A stretch of DNA of 54,610 nt, taken from Heterotrichella gracilis. Lineage: Eukaryota; Sar; Xanthophyceae; Tribonematales; Xanthonemataceae. The stretch is taken from positions 1 to 54,610 of the forward strand of contig JAULBX010025908.1 in the NCBI GenBank assembly GCA_032358255.1, written 5' to 3'. A model generated the notes under the pieces. That model ran no database searches and was not told the DNA's origin. It worked only from the letters and a program-made list of their open reading frames with translations. The stretch's first letter is position 1. The number at the start of each line of letters is the position of its first letter. Positions 46,560 through 54,610 of this stretch are shown here, one piece after another. The translations under genes were made by a program, and so were the position numbers.

Positions 46560-46700
46560 GTTTGACATCCTGCGCCTGGGCAGAGACTGCGAGTGTGGCA
46601 TGGTGTCGCGCATGGATGCCTGGTGCACTGGGGCCGGCATGAGTTCCTTTTCCACCAGGGCACCATTCCCCTGTTTCGCCAGAGGGCTGTGACATTACGT
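46560..46700 (+). pseudogene. decayed copy of the SUMO protease last exon beyond the stop
   Basis: GACTGCGAGTGTGGC..GGTGTCG.GCATG.ATGCCT...TTTCCACCAGGGCACCATTCCCCTGTTTCGCCAGAGGGCTGTG parallels 46389-46492. It is outside the reading frame of the gene. Confidence 0.8.
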
Positions 46701-47642
46701 GCGGGTGGGGCTCTATCAAAGTTGCAAATTGGCGGTTCAGTGGCCAGCCAGGAGTGTGGCCTAAGGGATGGTCACAGAACATCATGCTGTCATTGCGATG
46801 ATTTGGGGTGGACTTGGGTTAGTACTGGTTGAGTGGGGCTCCTTTTAAGAGTGTTTTATTTGGGCAGGGTCTCGCGTTTGTTTGTGGGGACGGGCAGGGG
46901 CGGTGGGACACACGGTAGCATTAATGAAATAATGGGGATGGGGGCAGTACTAGTATTGCATGGGTTCATTGCAAAATCCAAACAAAGAATCAGTCGTGTA
47001 AGCCATGTGACTTCAAGTTCAATTCACGTGCTGCCAGGTTACCGACTGGCAGTTTTTTTGTACATTTGCTGTACAGCGCATCAAATTCTTTTGTGGTAAA
47101 AACGGCATCATAAAAAAAGTGAGAACATTTGGTGTACAGCTTTCACAGGGGCATCAGATTCTGCAATGTTTGATGGAGTATCAGGAACCGGTTTTCAGAA
47201 TGTGTCAATTGCCAGTCAGTGACTTGAAAGGAGCAAAGAGCCCTATGGCTGCCCAGTGGCGTGTTTAGCGTGCTGCAGCAGCATAAAAGTGCTAGTTGTG
47301 CAGTTTTTGCTAAACACCCTGCTCCTTGCAGACTGAATATTCTAGTGAAGGACTTCTCAAACAAACTTGAGGTGCAGCCAAAACATAAAAGAAAAAGCAA
47401 ACACTGCACACCACTGCTCGGTGTGTTGCCTTGGTCCACGGGAAAACAGCAAAAAAAACTACTATACACCAACCCACATGTAGACCATCTGAGACCCACT
47501 TGACCTCAAAGAGCGAGCTGAATACTGTTTGATGTCCTTGACCACTGTACCACATCACTTTGAGGCAGGAGACGATGCAGTGCGATGATGTCCATCACAC
47601 GCGCTGCCCGGGAAAAGTGGCAACAAGGCAGCAACGGTAGAT
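46701..47642. other. intergenic, no gene seen
   Basis: This is the convergent 3' flank of the SUMO protease and the small plastid-protein gene. I see only short spurious frames. Confidence 0.4.
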
Positions 47643-48734
47643 TCACAGCCAGGGCGCCTGTAGAGAAGGAGCGGGGGTCATTGGGTGGGTGCAACGTGGG
47701 ATGAGGGGGTGAGAAACAAGCAAACCAAACTCGACCATCTTCCAAACACAAGTCACTCAAAGTGCAAACCATGCACAGTGCAAGCAGTTGACAAGACCAC
47801 TCCCAGCCGCCTATTTACCTCAAAGTAGAAACACAAGTAGATCGAGAGGATGTAGATGGCCCCCAAGGTAGATATATTGAAGACGAACAAGGCAGGCTCC
47901 TGACTCAGGGCCCACTCGGGAAGGCCATCATATGCTGACTTCAGGCAGGAAAATGTGGAATCAGAGCGAGGGAAGGTTCTAACAGCACCCTTCTGCTGGG
48001 CTGGGGCTTTCACCTGAGAGCCTTAGCTTCAGCAACTCAGCCCAAGCTTCTACTTTTTGCATAGACTATGTGCAACAGTAGGGCACGACGCATACACTTG
48101 GTAGCTCAGTAAGCAACAGTGCACAGAGCTTTGGCAACAGGGTTTGTGTACACCGAAGAGGCAACAGGGTGCTGTAAGCCACAAGCAGAGCACTTTGCCT
48201 GGGGTGGGCTGAGTTGCTGAACCCAAATGCGTGCTTTGTTTTCAGTTTCAACACTGTGGGTGGGGGGCTCTGCCAATTACCCCACTGCACCGCATGGGCA
48301 GGTACCAGCTGCTTAGAACCCACAATGTTGAAAACTGAAAACAAAGCACGCAACTGGATAGCCCGCCCCAGGCATAATGCCTGCCGTCTGGTACCATCAT
48401 GGTAACCATGCATCTGGCAGTGCACGACGTGGGGCAACTGGTAACTTTGTTGACCTAAGTAACAAGAAAAGGAGCACTGTCCAACAGGACCTTCAGACGC
48501 CCCCTTGTGTCTTCCCTACGTGTCGCGACTTGCCTGTACCTTGCGAGGAACCTTCTGCCTTGCGTCTGCACAGGTTACGCTCCCACCACGGGAACTGGCT
48601 TGCGTAGCTGTCCTGGGCGTTGTGTATTGGTTCTGTGCTTTGATGCCCGCTCCAAGGAACTGACAGCGGTCAGCAAGTGCACCGCCCACAAGCTTGGGAG
48701 CTTGGGGCTGTGCTAGGCGCAGCGTGGTTGTCAT
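47643..48734 (-). CDS. possible small plastid single-helix membrane protein
   Basis: Exons 48540-48734, 47819-48013 and 47643-47657 have consensus splice sites and all join in phase 0: 134 aa. The N terminus (MTTTLRLAQPQAPKLVGG) is Thr/Ala/Gln/Arg-rich through SVTCADA, which looks like a chloroplast transit peptide with its cleavage region. A basic stretch follows (QKVPRKVKAPAQQKG), then a conserved-looking ALSQEPALFVFN and one hydrophobic helix (about residues 111-128, LGAIYILSIYLCFYF) near the C terminus, ending EAPWL. The family is not recognised. It could be a thylakoid or envelope small subunit. The tiny last exon is inferred. A long hairpin lies in intron 1. Confidence 0.5.
48198..48376. 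repeat. long intronic inverted repeat (foldback)
   Basis: Arms of about 60-70 bases (about 48198-48265 and 48318-48376) pair along GCCTGGGG.GGGCT, then TGCGTGCTTTGTTTTCAGTTT.CAACA.TGTGGG, around a ~50-base loop. It lies inside intron 1 of the minus-strand small membrane-protein gene. Confidence 0.8.
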
Positions 48735-49549
48735 CTTGAGCTGGGTAGTTTTGGGTGCTTGCACAAACAACTTGGTCTGCGTGTCAAGAGGAACGTGGTG
48801 AAGCAACAATAACTTTTTCGTTCAAAGTGCCTCCCCTGTGATTGTGAGTAACGCTACAAAGCTTGCAAGTCTGCCGTTGCAACTTGTAACATTATATGTT
48901 GAGGATCAATCTCCTTGAGTATATTTCGCCTGGTTGTCATCACAATATTCCTTCTACCAGTATGTGTAGGGTAACGCTTAACGCAGGGGCAGTGCCAACA
49001 GGCTGGTACAAAGCCCAAGGCAAATATCGACGGCGCACATACTTGCCTCCAGTTGCACCGTGGTTGCCGGGTCCTCGCCACGGATGCATGCATGCATCTG
49101 CACCCAAGTGAAATCCTCCAGGCAAATACCTTGCAGCTGATAATACCCGGTGCGGTACAACGACTTAATAAATAAATGTGTATAGCGTTTGCCTGTGGTA
49201 GGCTATTGCTCTTGATACCTCGCGTGTAGCACCACCTGGCCAGGTGGGCAATGGGGCCGGTGGGCAACTGCAGTGGGGCCAGTGGCAGTTGCAGTGTGTC
49301 ACTGTGAAGCATTCTGCGCCACAAGCGCAGAAAGAAAGGAGCAAGCTCTATCCACGACGCCAGCACGCCCCTATGCAGCCGCCAGGCGTCTGGTACTATG
49401 CCAGGTGCAGGCAATGCAGCAGGGCCTGTAGTTTGAAGCAGTGACGCTCAATAGAGTTCATAGCAGAACCCCATTGAAGGTCCAGCACCCTCTGGTGTTG
49501 CGGCCTCCAAACTACCCCCACTTCTGAATGCCCTCCCGCACCCGGCGGC
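48735..49549. other. no gene recognised
   Basis: A long minus-strand frame at 48854-49414 lacks recognisable motifs or splice context and is not called. Repeated GGCAACTGCAGTGGGGCCAGTGGCA-like words occur near 49250. Confidence 0.35.
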
Positions 49550-50100
49550 CGCTGAAGGCTGCACTTGCATCCCTTGGAGTTAAAAGTGTGCTATCGTACC
49601 TCCCATGGCGTGCCGCACCTGGCACCTAGCGGCAACCAGGCCATCCCCCCTGTATCCATACCATCGAGGTCACCCACACTCCTGACTTTGACCAACCTCT
49701 TTGAGTACAGGCCACACGTGATCAGCACAACGATCTTGTCACCAACATGCGCAACTATGGGTGGAGTGTACAGGAGTGCTGGGTACTATGGGCACACTGC
49801 CTGCAGCCATGTGTGAATGCTGCATGCCGTCACAGATGCTCCAGATGCCCCACCCTCCGTTCCCATCCACACTCATACCCTCTCCTCCATAAACTTCACC
49901 GGCCTGCAATCAGTTCTGGGACTGAGCATGCTGCAGACAAACTCTGGGTCCCGGGCAGACTCGAGTGAGCTCACAACGTTTGTCCATTCATGGACACCCA
50001 CGCCATGTTCCACTGGTTGCTGCGGGCCTGTGTATGTTTTAACATTGTTGGTTGTGGTGTGCCGCTGTGATTGGGGGCGTTTTCGTTTCTTTCTTTCTTT
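49550..50100 (+). mobile_element. decayed LINE 3' fragment, plus orientation
   Basis: Frame-broken translation around 49670-49770 gives LVTNMRNYGWSVQE, like the segment after the reverse transcriptase of LINE polyproteins. The tail at about 50040-50092 (GCCGCTGTGATTGGGGGCGTTTT.GTTTCTTTCTTTC) is the same 3' sequence found in reverse orientation at 51497-51545. No intact frame remains. Confidence 0.5.
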
Positions 50101-51496
50101 CATGTGTGCAATGCTCTTTACACGCCTACCTCACCATTACAACCCTCTCCTCCAACCACCAGCCTAGTCCAGCCTGGCAGTGCCACTAATCATCAATTCA
50201 GCCCCATCACTTGCCTTCTCAAATCTCCTACATTGCTACCAGCCCCCCTATTGATACATTTTCTGCTCGTAAGAGTTCAGCCCCCACGTGGTACTAGCCG
50301 CCTCGCCGCAGACTTGATCACTCCTCCAGTTTTTACCCTTGTCAGGACGTGAGGGGTAACCAGCCTGCATAGGGCGTACTGGGTAAAAAGCCCCCACCCT
50401 TGCAGCTTCACATAAAAAGTCAAGGTAAAAATCATGTGTATTTAATGTTCACAAGTATGTCAATTAATGTCAGCAGCCAGCAGGCTGCTATCAAATGCAA
50501 CTGTTATCACTTGCAATGTAACTGCTCCTTGCTGAAGTCACAGTCACAAGAAAAAGGGTGTGTCGATTGCAGCAGGGGAAAAGCAGCTGTGCTTCTAGAG
50601 AGTTGCACAGCAACAGTGGAGATTCCCCTGCCCAAATTGCACAGATATTGTGAAGGTTGCCGGACTGCCTGGCGTGAGAGCCTGGTTAGCCGGAAAGGTT
50701 GGTCTTGTGGCTCCCAACTGTCCTAACTACTGGGTTCACAGCAATCAGCCTGATGGCGTGATTGCGGTCCACACTTGCAGAATTGCACTTGCGATTAAAT
50801 TGACTTGCGGCGAGACGCGCTTGCGGTGAGGTGAACTGGTATGTGGAGTGGCGGTCTAATAGGATAGACTTTCTAGTGAGATAGAACAGTCTGGTGAAGC
50901 ACTGGTGGTAGAGTGGCGAGTCTGGTCACTTGCGGTAGGATGGGTGGAATGGCGGCGCCGGCGCGATTGCGTATAATGCGACGTGAATGAACAGGGTGCA
51001 AGTGTGACTCACCTGGCAGGTTACAAGGCAAGTGCTAGCCGCTTAGCGCGCGTAGCTTATGCGTGCGGGTGCAAGGCAAGTAGTGTCACCAATTGCGGTC
51101 GCTCGATGGCGTCTCAGCAATGGTACAATGGTACAGTGCGTTTGGGACCGTGGTAGTTACAGCGCCTACCAACTGTGTACTCAGTCACTCCTCCAACGCG
51201 AGGCAGTGAAAGCTAAGCTTGAGTGCGCCTCCTTGGGATGACAAGTGAGACGGGACAGTTGTGTTGACGGAAACACATTTGACAGCCAAACAAGCTGTTG
51301 TCAAAGGTAGACAGCCATACAAGCGGCTGTCAAAGGTATTTATACTCTTGGCAAAATAGCACACTTCAAGCAAAGCTGGGTGCAGCAGGCAATAGAGTTC
51401 TGCAAGCCTAGTGAGCGGTCTGGAAACGGTGGCCTGTGGGAAAAGGGGCCGCAGAACAGCCATACTATCAAGTGAAGCATTGCTGTCCCATCTGCG
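50101..51496. other. intergenic, no gene seen
   Basis: It holds a 29-bp tandem repeat with dyad symmetry at about 51281-51339 and degenerate GGTG/GCGGT-rich short repeats at about 50800-51070. I see no coding exon. Confidence 0.4.
51281..51339. repeat. 29-bp tandem repeat (two units) with dyads
   Basis: GACAGCCAAACAAGCTGTTGTCAAAGGTA is followed by GACAGCCATACAAGCGGCTGTCAAAGGTA. The second unit has GACAGCC/GGCTGTC arms and can fold on itself. Confidence 0.85.
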
Positions 51497-52140
51497 TCAA
51501 AAGTGAAAGAAAGAAAGAAAGAAAGAAACAAAACGCCCCCCCACACGGCGGCAAGTGACCCTAACTGTCACAATAAAACCCCAAAGCAAGGGTACTGGCG
51601 TACACACCGCGTTAAGAGGCTTGGCGGTATGACACCCTCCCCGAGTTACTTACTCAGACTGACTGCTTATTTTGCCGATGTTACGTTTTAGGCTATGCCT
51701 TGTGATTCACACTTTTTGTTCGTGTTTGGAGAGGTGGTACACCCACTTTGTGTGTGTGTTGTGCCCGGCTACCACCTGTGGGCTTTTTCCGAGTTTTTCT
51801 TTCCCTTTCTTACATAACAATTACAAGATTACAAGATTTTATTTGACAGTCACATTCAGGGATTCAACCCGGGCTCACAAGACTGTTGGGGGTGCTTGAA
51901 AAAGTCACCCCGCTTACTAAATAAACCGTGAATTAATGGAGCCACATTGGCCCCACATTTACTACCAAAAAAGCTAAACAAGTTTCTTGAAATGCCATTA
52001 TAGCAGCTCTGAAATGCTTCTCTAACATCGTGGTATAGTGGACATTCAAAAATAAAGTGGTGTTCATCTTCAACGTGATGTTGTCCAATCGTCTCACAAT
52101 ATTTGCACAACCTATGTTGACAGCGCAGCTACATCGTGGA
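51497..52140 (-). mobile_element. decayed LINE 3' end, minus orientation
   Basis: The minus-strand frame at about 51856-52110 reads CKYCETIGQHHVEDEHHFIFECPLY, the C-terminal Cys/His module common downstream of reverse transcriptase in LINE-type elements. Upstream coding is interrupted. A 3' UTR runs to a GTTTCTTTCTTTCTTTC tail at about 51504-51530 (as GAAA repeats on the plus strand). This is probably the same family as 49550-50100. Confidence 0.7.
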
Positions 52141-52150
52141 TTGCTATGGA

Positions 52151-52488
52151 TGTAACATATCGGTACATATGTTACGAGAATTCCCAATCTGACATGCCCT
52201 TTTGCTGAATGTTACACTGATTTCAGACACGATTGCGACCCAGGAGGTCTCTAGTTCGAATCCTGCCGGGATCGAATCGGGTTTTTCCCGCCGTTTTTTC
52301 CGCTTCCGCTCGAACCACAGTTTTCAGGCTTGGCAGGCAGTTTTCAGTTTTCAGCAAACAGGTGGGCTACTCGTACAGATTTACGGGGGAGGTTGCGCAG
52401 CTCTGTTGGGAGGGGGGAGGAGTGTAACATATCGGTACATATGTTACGAGAATTCCCAATCCAACACGCCCTTTTGCTGAATGTTACA
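52151..52488 (+). mobile_element. 338-bp element with 66-bp direct terminal repeats (TRIM-like)
   Basis: Two 66-bp repeats (52151-52216, 52423-52488) differ at only a few positions. Each begins TGTAACA and ends TGTTACA, the TG...CA form of LTRs, with 7-bp inverted ends, and contains a GTAACATAT/ATATGTTAC hairpin. A purine run GGGAGGGGGGAGGAG directly precedes the right repeat, where a polypurine tract would be. The 206-bp interior has a tRNA-like AGTTCGAATCCTGCCGGGATCG. Flanks do not show a matching target duplication. An alternative is a tRNA-derived SINE arrangement with an internal 66-bp repeat. Confidence 0.55.
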
Positions 52489-53138
52489 CAAGTGCCATGT
52501 GCACCCTCGCTCAGGGCTGCCCACATCACTCATCATCCGCCTTGTGCTACAGTAACCCCTGTCCACATCGCCATTGCGCCACATACCTCTGCACAAAAAA
52601 TAAGTACTCTCATGATGGCAGTGTTCACATCTCCATACACTGTTGAACTACAATGATGGCCAGCGCCCAGAAGGTACAATAGCAGCACAATCCATGCATT
52701 TCTGCAGGTACGGTCAGCGCCCCGCCCCGGCCTGCCTAGATGCTACTTTGCAACCCCTGCATACCCATACATGCCCACAGTGGCCCCCCTTGCACTCAGT
52801 CTGGTGTGGCCGCACCACATGGCATGCCTGCCTGCAGCCGTGAGCTACCCCCACCACCACCCCCCACCACCATGATGACACAAGCTGCTGCCACTGGCAT
52901 GACCTCCCATGGACCTCTGTCGTGTGGCCCCTGACACATGCCCATGGCCCCACCATTGCCCCCCACAGCCCAACCCTGCTGACGTGCACCTCTTGGCCCC
53001 TGGCAAGGTGCGCCTGGCTTCACCGCATACCACCCACGGCCCAACCCTGCTGACATCGCCAACCCTGCTGGCCCCCACCATGCGTCTCCCCACTGCCCAA
53101 ACCCCTGCTGACGTGTCCCCACTTGACCCTCGCAGCTG
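52489..53138. other. C-rich repetitive intergenic sequence, no gene seen
   Basis: CCCAACCCTGCTGAC and related words are repeated at about 52970, 53040 and 53096. Long frames on both strands come from low-complexity C/G-rich sequence. Confidence 0.45.
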
Positions 53139-54307
53139 TCATCGCAGCTCCACCTGCAGCTTGGACTGCACCGTGCTGCACAAGTGGGAAGGAGAAACGG
53201 CATCAGCACAGGCAGGTGGTAGCCAGTGGGGTGGGAAGGGTCGGCAGGTGGCAGGCAGTGGCGGGGGGGTGTTGGCACAGGGAGTGGGGAGGGGATCAAC
53301 ACATGGTCACAAGGAGGGAAGGAGTCAACACATGCAGGGACAAGTCCGACTCAGACAGGTTCACCTTTTTGCCTTTCCTTTCTGTCACAAATTCATTGGA
53401 ATAATACAACCGTTATTTACTGTCATTTCCTGCTCACCTCCTGACCTCCTCCTGCAGCGCGTTGATCTCGTCATCAGTGAGTGAACGCTCCATGGAGCGG
53501 TAGGCGATCCGGTAGCAGTGGCTGGTGCGGTTCTGCAAGGGCAGTAAGACGCAGCTTTAGGTTTTGAGGAAAGAGTCAGGGGGGCAGTTCTGCAGTAGCT
53601 GGCACGGATGTGGTTTTGGCTACTGGCCTGGACGTGGGCTTATGTAAAACCCTGGTAGGGTGTTCACACTATTTCGTTTTCTTGCCATTGAGCTTGACCT
53701 CCTCCACCAGGTCCCCCCTGATCCCCCGCACCAGCTCACACACAGTGAACCCCAACCCCACCACTACTCCGGCAATCCGGCACCATCTTTGCATGGGGTA
53801 CTACATTACAATTCTTCTTCAATTTCCCCCTTTCTCCACACATCTTCTCTAACTTTGTGAAGTTGTCGATGAGCTTGACCTCCTCCACAAAATCCCCAGC
53901 AATCCCCCACCCCAGCTCACACAGTGCAACTCTTGATGAAATTGCCCCGTTTTCCTTGTGACCCTACAGCGTATCCACACTATCTCAATCTAATGAAGCA
54001 TGGCTTCCCCTGTACCTTCATTGGGTGCGTGAAGTTGTCGATGAGCATGACCTCCTCCACCAGATTCCCCCGGCAATCCCCCGCACCAGCTCACACACCC
54101 TAAATGACCCTTCTCTTTTTCTTACATTTCCCATTCATTTTGTGACCCTTCTCTTTTTCTTGCATTTCCCATTCTTCTGTGACCATGGAGGTTTTCACAC
54201 CACCTCAAATCTAATTCAGTGTGGCATCCCCCGTGCCTTCTTTGGGTGCGTACAGTTGTTAATCAGCTTGACCTCCTCAACCAAGTCCCCCGCAATTGCC
54301 CGCACAC
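53139..54307 (-). CDS. FARS2: organellar phenylalanyl-tRNA synthetase, 3' exons (partial)
   Basis: Certain exons are 53438-53532 (NRTSHCYRIAYRSMERSLTD...) and 53139-53175 (ending LQVELR, stop TGA). They join in phase and form the end of the ferredoxin-fold anticodon-binding (FDX-ACB) domain of single-chain mitochondrial/plastid PheRS. The exon before them, reading like AGDLVEEVKLIDNFTHP, exists in four tandem versions (about 53674-53745, 53853-53923, 54016-54097, 54234-54307). The 54016 version has the best GT donor and the right phase but carries a one-base insertion; the 54234 version is open but has only a GC at the donor position. The rest of the gene (catalytic domain) lies beyond the window or was cut off by the LINE at its upstream side. 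It charges tRNA-Phe in organelles. Confidence 0.85.
54100..54185. repeat. tandem pyrimidine-rich repeat
   Basis: GTGACCCTTCTCTTTTTCTTGCATTTCCCATTC is repeated nearly exactly (54107-54140 and 54141-54173) between two copies of the PheRS exon. Confidence 0.8.
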
Positions 54308-54342
54308 TATTACTTTTAATGGGACCCTCTTTTGTTATAATT

Positions 54343-54610
54343 TTGTACAAACCCTGTAGGGTTTCGATACAACTACACACGGGTATTAGGGCAAAAGGCC
54401 AGGCAGGTTTTAGGAGAGCGTATAGGACAACGGATGACATGTTCATCCTCCGGTGCTTAATGGACAAGGCTCGCAGTAAGGGTAAGAAATAATATGCGTG
54501 TTTTGTTGACTTTAAAAAGGCATTTGACACTTACCCTAGGGCGCAGCTTTGGGAACACCTTCATCAGCTAGGTATCAGAGGCACTTTTCTGAGCGCGCTA
54601 ATTAGCATGT
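54343..54610 (+). mobile_element. LINE reverse transcriptase fragment (runs off the window)
   Basis: Translation gives QAGFRRAYRTTDDMFIL and, after an in-frame TAA at 54490-54492, YACFVDFKKAFDT...LW..LHQLGIRG. These are the ordered motifs of the N-terminal half of a non-LTR reverse transcriptase. The stop codon shows this copy is dead at that point. It lies on the plus strand, opposite to and apparently inside or next to the PheRS gene. Confidence 0.88.

Noticed and set aside
48854..49414. 186-codon open frame on the minus strand
   Set aside because: No recognisable motifs, no splice context, and composition like non-coding sequence; CpG-poor random frames of this size occur elsewhere in the window.
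52796..53302. Long overlapping frames on both strands
   Set aside because: They arise from C/G-rich tandem words. The true coding signal here is the short PheRS terminal exon at 53139-53175.
1..54610. CRISPR arrays, bacterial operons, rRNA genes or a prokaryotic defence system
   Set aside because: Genes are spliced and eukaryotic throughout, and repeats are tandem exon copies, telomere motifs or transposon remnants.

Overview
The window is nuclear DNA of a green alga (chlorophyte). The evidence is intron-rich genes with GT-AG introns that mostly end in TGCAG, plant-type telomere motifs (TTTAGGG/CCCTAAA) inside introns, nucleus-encoded proteins with plastid- or organelle-type leaders, a plant-type CC-E P1B ATPase, and LINE-type retrotransposon debris. 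The species cannot be named from sequence alone. Gene models were built by hand by joining exons with compatible phases. I give exon coordinates and flag where a junction does not close.

Layout, left to right: (1) 1581-4584 (+), a seven-exon CTD small phosphatase-like protein; (2) 6100-7500 (-), a predicted plastid membrane protein; (3) 8752-15652 (-), a 14-exon bacterial-type (organellar) aspartyl-tRNA synthetase; (4) 16142-18037 (+), a small plastid one-helix protein divergent from it; (5) 18800-27229 (+), a 16-exon Zn/Cd-type P1B ATPase with an N-terminal His/Cys extension and a long Cys-rich tail; (6) 27230-33450, a gene-poor stretch with a segmental direct duplication, palindromic cores and a foldback; (7) 33451-38384 (-), an 11-exon CCCH protein of the ZC3H15/DFRP1 family; (8) 39779-40251 (-), a 63-aa complex I subunit like NDUFA3/B9; (9) 40957-46532 (+), an 11-exon SUMO protease of the ULP1/SENP family; (10) 47643-48734 (-), a possible 134-aa plastid membrane protein; (11) about 49.5-52.5 kb, LINE fragments in both orientations and a 338-bp element flanked by 66-bp TG...CA repeats; (12) 53139 to about 54307 (-), the 3' exons of an organellar phenylalanyl-tRNA synthetase, next to a decayed LINE reverse transcriptase at the right edge.

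Together the genes are ordinary housekeeping functions: organellar translation, thylakoid and complex I parts, SUMO and translation-factor biology, and metal export. They are not an operon or a dedicated pathway. The unusual feature is the gene architecture. In at least eight of the ten genes, one or more introns (or the sequence just past the stop) hold a decayed tandem copy of the adjacent exon edge with its splice site. In several places telomere-type repeats sit exactly at the copy junctions, most clearly at 17281-17475. The second highlight is the P1B ATPase tail, with 51 cysteines including 11 CC pairs, built from internal repeats.
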